Shown here: piece after piece, positions 59,022-64,000 of the stretch
Position numbering within the stretch: the first letter of the stretch is position 1
Layout of the letters: each line of letters opens with the position of its first letter
Assembly (NCBI GenBank): GCA_013420905.1
Contig: JAAXNY010000001.1
Coordinates: forward strand, 7,750,001-7,814,000
Length of the DNA stretch: 64,000 nucleotides
Source of the DNA: Collybia mongolica
Taxonomy: Eukaryota > Basidiomycota > Agaricomycetes > Agaricales > Clitocybaceae
Reading direction: 5' to 3'
The notes under the pieces: generated by a model
What the model saw: the letters and a program-made list of their open reading frames with translations, nothing else
The model's database searches: none
Told to the model about the DNA's origin: nothing
Translations under genes and position numbers: made by a program

Positions 59022-62000
59022 CTAACGAGGATCCGCTAAGCCAGGACCCGCGGCAGTGATTTGTTTTTCAACCAACCCTCCTTGTCTAGCCCGATCACGA
59101 GCCTCCCTTCTTTCATTCACCAAGGCCTCTTCTTCCTTTAGAATCCCAACGACCATCTTTGCGGCGCGAATGTCATGACGCAAATAGAAAGCCTTGATGA
59201 ACATTTTGTACATTGGGCGAACGTGTCGTTCAAAAGATATCGCAGAATGTAGCGAAGGGAGAGTGAAGGTCTGTGGCGACGGTGATATTGGGGTGTCGAA
59301 GGGAACCCCATGTTGTCGGCGCCACCGCGAAGAGATGGGATACCCACTGCGAATGATCTGATCAAAAAGGGCCTTGATTTTGGGAGAATCGAACACAGAT
59401 TTCCATCTCAAAATAGCTTTGAGGATGATATTGATCGTGACTCTATCAGGAACGAACGCGCAAGTCTTCTCTAGGACGTTTTTGGTCCGAAGGATGCGTC
59501 GCACCAGTCGTCCATTGCGTAGTCCAGAACGAAGCAGCGGCCCGTGTAGGATAATGTTTCCGACTGAAGTCTTGATCGTTGTATCTAAGAGGTGATGGGA
59601 TCTTGCAAAAAGTTTATGGGCAGCGAGGGAACGTCGTGCACCAACCAACACCGACACAGCGTATTTGATAGCGGGGCCGTTGGAGAGCTTACGCATTGCT
59701 GTAGGCCTGAACGAGATGGATTGGCGCTTTGTTGATGATCGTGATCGAAAGGATATTAGACGTCCTAATGCTTCTCGAGGTGTTCGCCGGCCATTATGAC
59801 ATATCCCATCTTTGTCAACGTATCTAGCAAGAGTGTCCAACCCAGCTATGTCCAATGTATATGTTAATTTACGCCGAACGTTGCCAGATGCAGAGGAGGA
59901 AGTTTGAGGCACCAAACGGTATACACGCGCAGCTAGGCGAAAATCGCGGTACCGCACAAGGGTGCGCATTATCCGCAGAAACAACCTAGTCGTGAACAGA
60001 GCCGGAACTTGACGGTGGATGGCTTCGACGAGGGACACTGCCTTAGCCGGATGTCCTGAGGCGATGAGTATCGAAAAGAAAAAGCGTATGGGGTATTTGA
60101 GGTGGTTAGCTGGAGGCTCTTGTGCATAGAGGTTCCACATAACCTGCCCAATTCGACCAGCGAGTGTAGAGTTAATACGTCTGCGCCGCTTGATCTGCAA
60201 GACGCGAAGTATGGCTCCAAGGAGGCTTTCTACTTGTTTTCGGCTAAACTGTGGATGATGGAGAAAGGGAACAGCCGTCTCCAAAGTACAAGACGAGGCT
60301 AAGGAGATACTGATGGCGTGGGTCACATCAATTGACAGGTTGACATTGTTTCTTCTGCTGTATAAATAGAGACCCAATGTATCCTCCACATCGCGAGGTA
60401 TATAATACCAGAGCAATAACTCGACGATTTCATCACGCGTCGCGACGGTTAACATTGGTGCGACGGTCGAGAAGGTTTCCGCGCAGCTGCCTCCATCACA
60501 AGAAACTGTGGCCAATATATGGGCAATGACCAAGGCTTGCATCTGTAGCTTCTCCGAAGCTGTGCCGGCATCCCGAACATCAAATAATCCCCGAGCTCTG
60601 CAATACTGGAAGCACTCCTGCTTTAATGGTACGTCCACAGTGTTGGCGGCCGCGTGATAAAACGACGCCATGATTATACTCGTGGCAACGTCAGTATTGC
60701 CAGTGTTCTCGGCCTTCCACATGCGCCATAAAGAACGGACGACATCCCAGATAGAAGCCTGTGCTTCAACCAGAGACTTTTGATTCATTGTGGCCAACGT
60801 ATCGTGAAGTGTCGCTAAAACAAAAACAGTTTTCCAACTAACGCCGCTCATACATGCGCCGCCCTTCGTAACAGACATAAATCCTTCGACGGGAATATGG
60901 GGCATCCTGCTGATAGCAAAGAGGATGAGGTTGTCCCATCGCGTTTCCCGGGAGAGATGAGGCGCAAATGTTTTCATGGCTTGATCATGAGCCCACTGTT
61001 GGATATCTATTGGAGCCTGCTCGTTTGAAGAGAAGGGGAAGACGGCCATCACCAGCGCTGAGCGAAGATCCGATACACCCAGAGCAATACGCTTAAAACG
61101 CTTAGAGATGTCGTCGAAGACTTTGCGAGATGAAAGTGGGCGGTGTTTCTGACAGGGAACAGAAACGCTACCGAATTTTGCGACGCGTGTGTAAACCATT
61201 GAGAGGATATGCCCTTTCATATCAGAGGAAAGACTATGGCCATGCTTCAATAGAACATGACAAAGGAGGTCAATGAAACGGGAATGAGGGTTCGGGGTGG
61301 ACTCGAGGAGATTACAAAGATGCCGAACGAGGGTAGTAACGTGTTTGACAGAGCCTATGGAGAAAAGGACCTGGAGATAAGGGATGTGAATCTCGGGGTC
61401 TGGTGTATGACGCCGGATTCGAAGGAACTGCTCGGTTGCAACCGAGAGTGCATGGAGTCTCGAGTCTCCTAATTCACGAACCATTAGCCATGGATAGCTA
61501 GAAACTAAAAAAAAACTCACCGGATCGCATAGCTTCGCCTTCTGCCACTACCACTTTCGCAAGCTGGGCTCGCATTATCCAATACCGGTCTGTTCCATTA
61601 AGTTTCCATCCGAGTTCCTCCTTGTCCCGCGCGATCTCCAGAATGAACGGCCAGAAAGTTTGAAAGGATGATTCGTCTATATGCGATACTAGTTTGTTAA
61701 AATATATACAAGGCGCTCTTGGTGTAGGGAGCGAGAGGGACCCCATGAGACTCAAAAGCTGAGTCAACTGTTTCGAGGTCAGGCGGTGAAGCTGAACCTG
61801 AGATTTGGCCATGATGTAGAGCTTCTTAAGAGTCCACGCCGGCACTGGGGTAATTGATGACGTGTTTGGCGTTAGGATGCGGGTGAGCTCCAGGAGCGGG
61901 TCACCGCGCGCAGGAAAGGAAGTATTGGGCAACGGCTTCACACTGTCCACCAATATTGATGATCGCAAGTCGCCAGCTGTCCTCCCTCCACTGTCTTCTT

Positions 62001-62289
62001 GCCCTCCCAAGACTAGTAATTGTCGGCCAGATTCAAAGCCACCATAGGCGATGCGCTGCAAGGCGGTTCGGCCTGAGCCTCTTATCATTCTGTCTCTCGA
62101 CGTGGCACGCGTCCGTTCGTCTCCCCATCCGACACGTGTGGGCCCACGCATAGCAGTGCTAGAGCGGAATCTGCGTGAAATTTTGAGTCCACATCACGTT
62201 GCACGAGAGCAGACGTACCGAATGCCCGACAAGGTGCTGCTGCCGCCTCCGTCCAAAGCGCGGACGGTCGACTGGCACCATCGCAACAT
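59022..62289 (-). CDS. Large helical protein with likely mitochondrial presequence
   Basis: Three exons (62289-62219, 62170-61521 and 61468-59022) give 1055 residues. The first exon starts MLRWCQSTVRALDGGGSSTL, and with FRSSTAMRGPTRVGWG after the intron forms an Arg/Ser-rich, acid-poor N-terminus typical of mitochondrial targeting. The start is chosen at 62289 because the intron with donor GTACGT joins it in phase to the long frame. The rest is a regular series of amphipathic helices, which recalls PPR/TPR-type proteins of fungal mitochondrial RNA metabolism, but no clear 35-residue PPR repeat was confirmed. The C-terminus carries a charged coiled-coil-like stretch (KEEEALVNERREARDRARQG). Function unknown. 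Confidence 0.75.
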
Positions 62290-62853
62290 TCCATGGCATG
62301 GAAATAGACTGAGCAGCTCGCGTCAGAGAAAGCGCGTCGTGCCTGCCCAAGGTTGTCTGTCGTTGAGTAGCGGGAAAAAGGTTGCACCGCGTTCGTCAGT
62401 GTCCCTGACTAGATATAATAGTGGGTATAAGGACGATTGTGTTTAAAAAGGAGGCCTTATACACCGTTGCGTTCTTCGTTCTCACCGTGCGAAGCAGTGA
62501 CAAGAGCAGTCGGCAAATACCGGTTCTGGACTCAAACTTTAAAATCGACTGCAATTCCCACGCTACACAATCCACAGAAAGTCGATCAACATCCTTCGCC
62601 GGCTTGATATCAACCGTCCTACAACAATTTGCCTTGAAAAATCCATTGGCACTAACAGGTGCGCCATCGCAAAACTAATCCCGTTTCTTTGAATCTAATA
62701 GATGTTCCCTCGTCTGTTCAGAGGTCAATCGGGAGGTATATTCGTTATCTTTTGAACCTTTCTATTGAATAAAATACTTCATGTTTGTTTTTTTTCCTCA
62801 CTGATCGTGCCGCACAAACTGACAGTATTTCTCAATTTTGCAGAAAATTTACA
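62290..62853. promoter_or_regulatory. Divergent promoter region with a probable 5' leader intron of RPP0
   Basis: Lies between the mitochondrial-type gene (-) and RPP0 (+). A likely leader intron of RPP0 runs from 62736 (donor GTATAT) to 62843 (acceptor TTTTGCAG), 11 nt before the start codon. It includes a long pyrimidine run before the acceptor. A leader intron is common in highly expressed ribosomal protein genes. Confidence 0.45.
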
Positions 62854-64000
62854 ATGGGCGCAAGTCGTGCTGATAAGGAAAACTACTTTGTTAAGCTCAA
62901 GGAGCTTCTCAACAAGTACCGTGCGTTACAGACAAGCTGAGGCAACGAGTTTCCTCTGATGTGCACATTCTTTAGCCTCCATCTTCTTGGTCAATGTCGA
63001 CAATGTCGGATCCAACCAGATGCATCAAATTCGGGTCGCCCTCCGTGGTAAGGGTGTTGTCTTGATGGGCAAGAACACCATGGTCCGTCGTGCCCTACGC
63101 ACTATCCTCGCCGAGTACCCTCAGTTCGAGCGTCTCCTTCCCTACATCCGTGGAAACATTGGCTTTGTCTTCACTTCGGAGGATCTCAAAGATATTCGTG
63201 AGATCATCGTCGCTAACAAGGTCGCTGCTCCTGCACGTGCCGGTGCCTTCGCCCCCAAAGACGTCGTTGTCCCTGCCAGCAACACCGGAATGGAGCCTGG
63301 AAAGACCTCTTTCTTCCAGGCCCTCGGTATCCCGACAAAGATTGCTCGTGGCACCATTGAAATTGTCTCCGACGTCAAGGTCGTCGTTGCTGGTACTCGT
63401 GTCGGAACTTCCGAAGCCACCCTGCTCAACATGTTGAACATCTCACCGTTCACATACGGTATGACTGTCGTGCAGATCTTCGACCAAGGGAACGTCTTCT
63501 CCCCTGATGTCCTTGACGTTGACGAGTCCGAACTCATTGGCCGCTTCATGTCTGGAATCAGGACAATTGCCGCCATCTCATTGGCCATCAACTACCCCAC
63601 AATCGTCTCTGTCACCCACTCGCTCGTCAACGCATATAAGAATCTCATCTCTGTTGCTCTTGCCACCGAGTACACCTTTGAGGGCGCTGAGAAGGTATGT
63701 CTCCCTTTTTTCTCTTCTGTTGCTTGTTCTTGGGTCAAATGATTATCAAAATATAAATACACTGAAAATACCAAGCGTCTTAAGGATGCAAAGCTGATCT
63801 TATACTATGATGGGTTTATGGACTTGCGCCATTTTGTTTTTTGTTTGAATCGTTCACTGATTGTCCAATCAGGTCAAGGAGTACCTTGCCAACCCCGATG
63901 CATTTGCCGTCGCTGCCCCCGCCGCCGATGCTGCCCCTGCTGCGGAGGCTGCCAAGGTAGAGGAGGAGGAGGAGAAGGAGGAATCCGACGAGGACATGGT
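62854..64000 (+). CDS. RPP0: 60S acidic ribosomal protein P0 (3' end outside window)
   Basis: Core protein of the ribosomal stalk; binds 28S rRNA and anchors P1/P2 dimers that recruit translation GTPases. Exons: 62854-62920, 62976-63694 and 63873 on. It starts [20 protein letters not shown]10-type domain: [44 protein letters not shown]. Insertion domain: [42 protein letters not shown]-terminal Ala-rich hinge and acidic end: [13 protein letters not shown]. The last two bases (GT at 63999-64000) are probably the donor of a final intron before the conserved GFGLFD end. The second intron (63695-63872, 178 nt) is about three times longer than others here. Codons are strongly C-ending, as in highly expressed genes. 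Confidence 0.96.

Noticed and set aside
63770..63872. Possible C/D box snoRNA in the RPP0 intron (TATGATGG and CTGA words)
   Set aside because: The C-like box deviates from the consensus, the spacing is short, and there is no terminal stem.

Overview
The window looks like nuclear DNA of a mushroom-forming basidiomycete (Agaricomycetes). Protein genes are cut by many short introns of about 45-60 nt with GT(A/G)NG donors. The gene families fit this group: a DUF6534-type membrane protein, an HsbA-like secreted protein, multi-exon cytochrome P450s and a bacterial-type cyclopropane fatty acid synthase. Exon joins below were worked out by hand from splice sites and reading-frame phase, so they are models, not transcripts.

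Left host segment (1-21.5 kb). In order: an AT-hook/Myb-like nuclear protein (-), a DUF1295 membrane oxidoreductase (+), an HsbA-like secreted protein (-), a C-5 sterol desaturase of ergosterol synthesis (ERG3, +), a poorly resolved 3.7 kb stretch, a cytochrome P450 (+), a small membrane protein (+), a DBP6/DDX51-type DEAD-box helicase for 60S ribosome assembly (+), and a second P450 (-). The two P450s point towards each other on either side of the helicase.

Mobile-element island (about 21.6-41.8 kb). This is AT-richer and full of nested insertions. The oldest layer is a CACTA-like element. It has a broken Tnp2-type transposase gene (+), a broken Spt5-like NGN/KOW gene (-) and a small Lys/Asp/Glu-rich gene (-). 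The transposase and Spt5-like genes are divergent and share a long palindromic leader, so both transcripts begin with homologous first exons ending in the same kind of splice donor. Inserted into this layer are: a 680 bp hAT derivative with an 8 bp target duplication; two solo-LTR-like units (1215 bp and 377 bp); a nearly intact Tc1/mariner DD34E element with 212 bp inverted repeats and an open transposase; a possible 1.2 kb element flanked by 11 bp repeats; a SINE-like unit; and a 3.15 kb TA-flanked element whose DDE transposase has an unusually long D-to-E spacing (132 residues) and one nonsense codon.

Right host segment (41.8-64 kb). In order: a four-helix-type membrane protein (+), a C3HC zinc-finger protein of the NIPA/Rsm1 family (+), a cyclopropane fatty acid synthase (-), an MFS drug:H+ antiporter-like transporter (-), an alpha/beta hydrolase (+), a DUF6534-type seven-helix membrane protein (+), a large helical protein with a likely mitochondrial presequence (-), and the ribosomal stalk protein P0 (RPP0, +), which is cut by the window end.

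The most notable structures are the palindromic head-to-head promoter/leader linking a transposase to an Spt5-like elongation factor gene, and the long-spaced DDE element. No CRISPR array, rRNA or convincing tRNA gene was seen.
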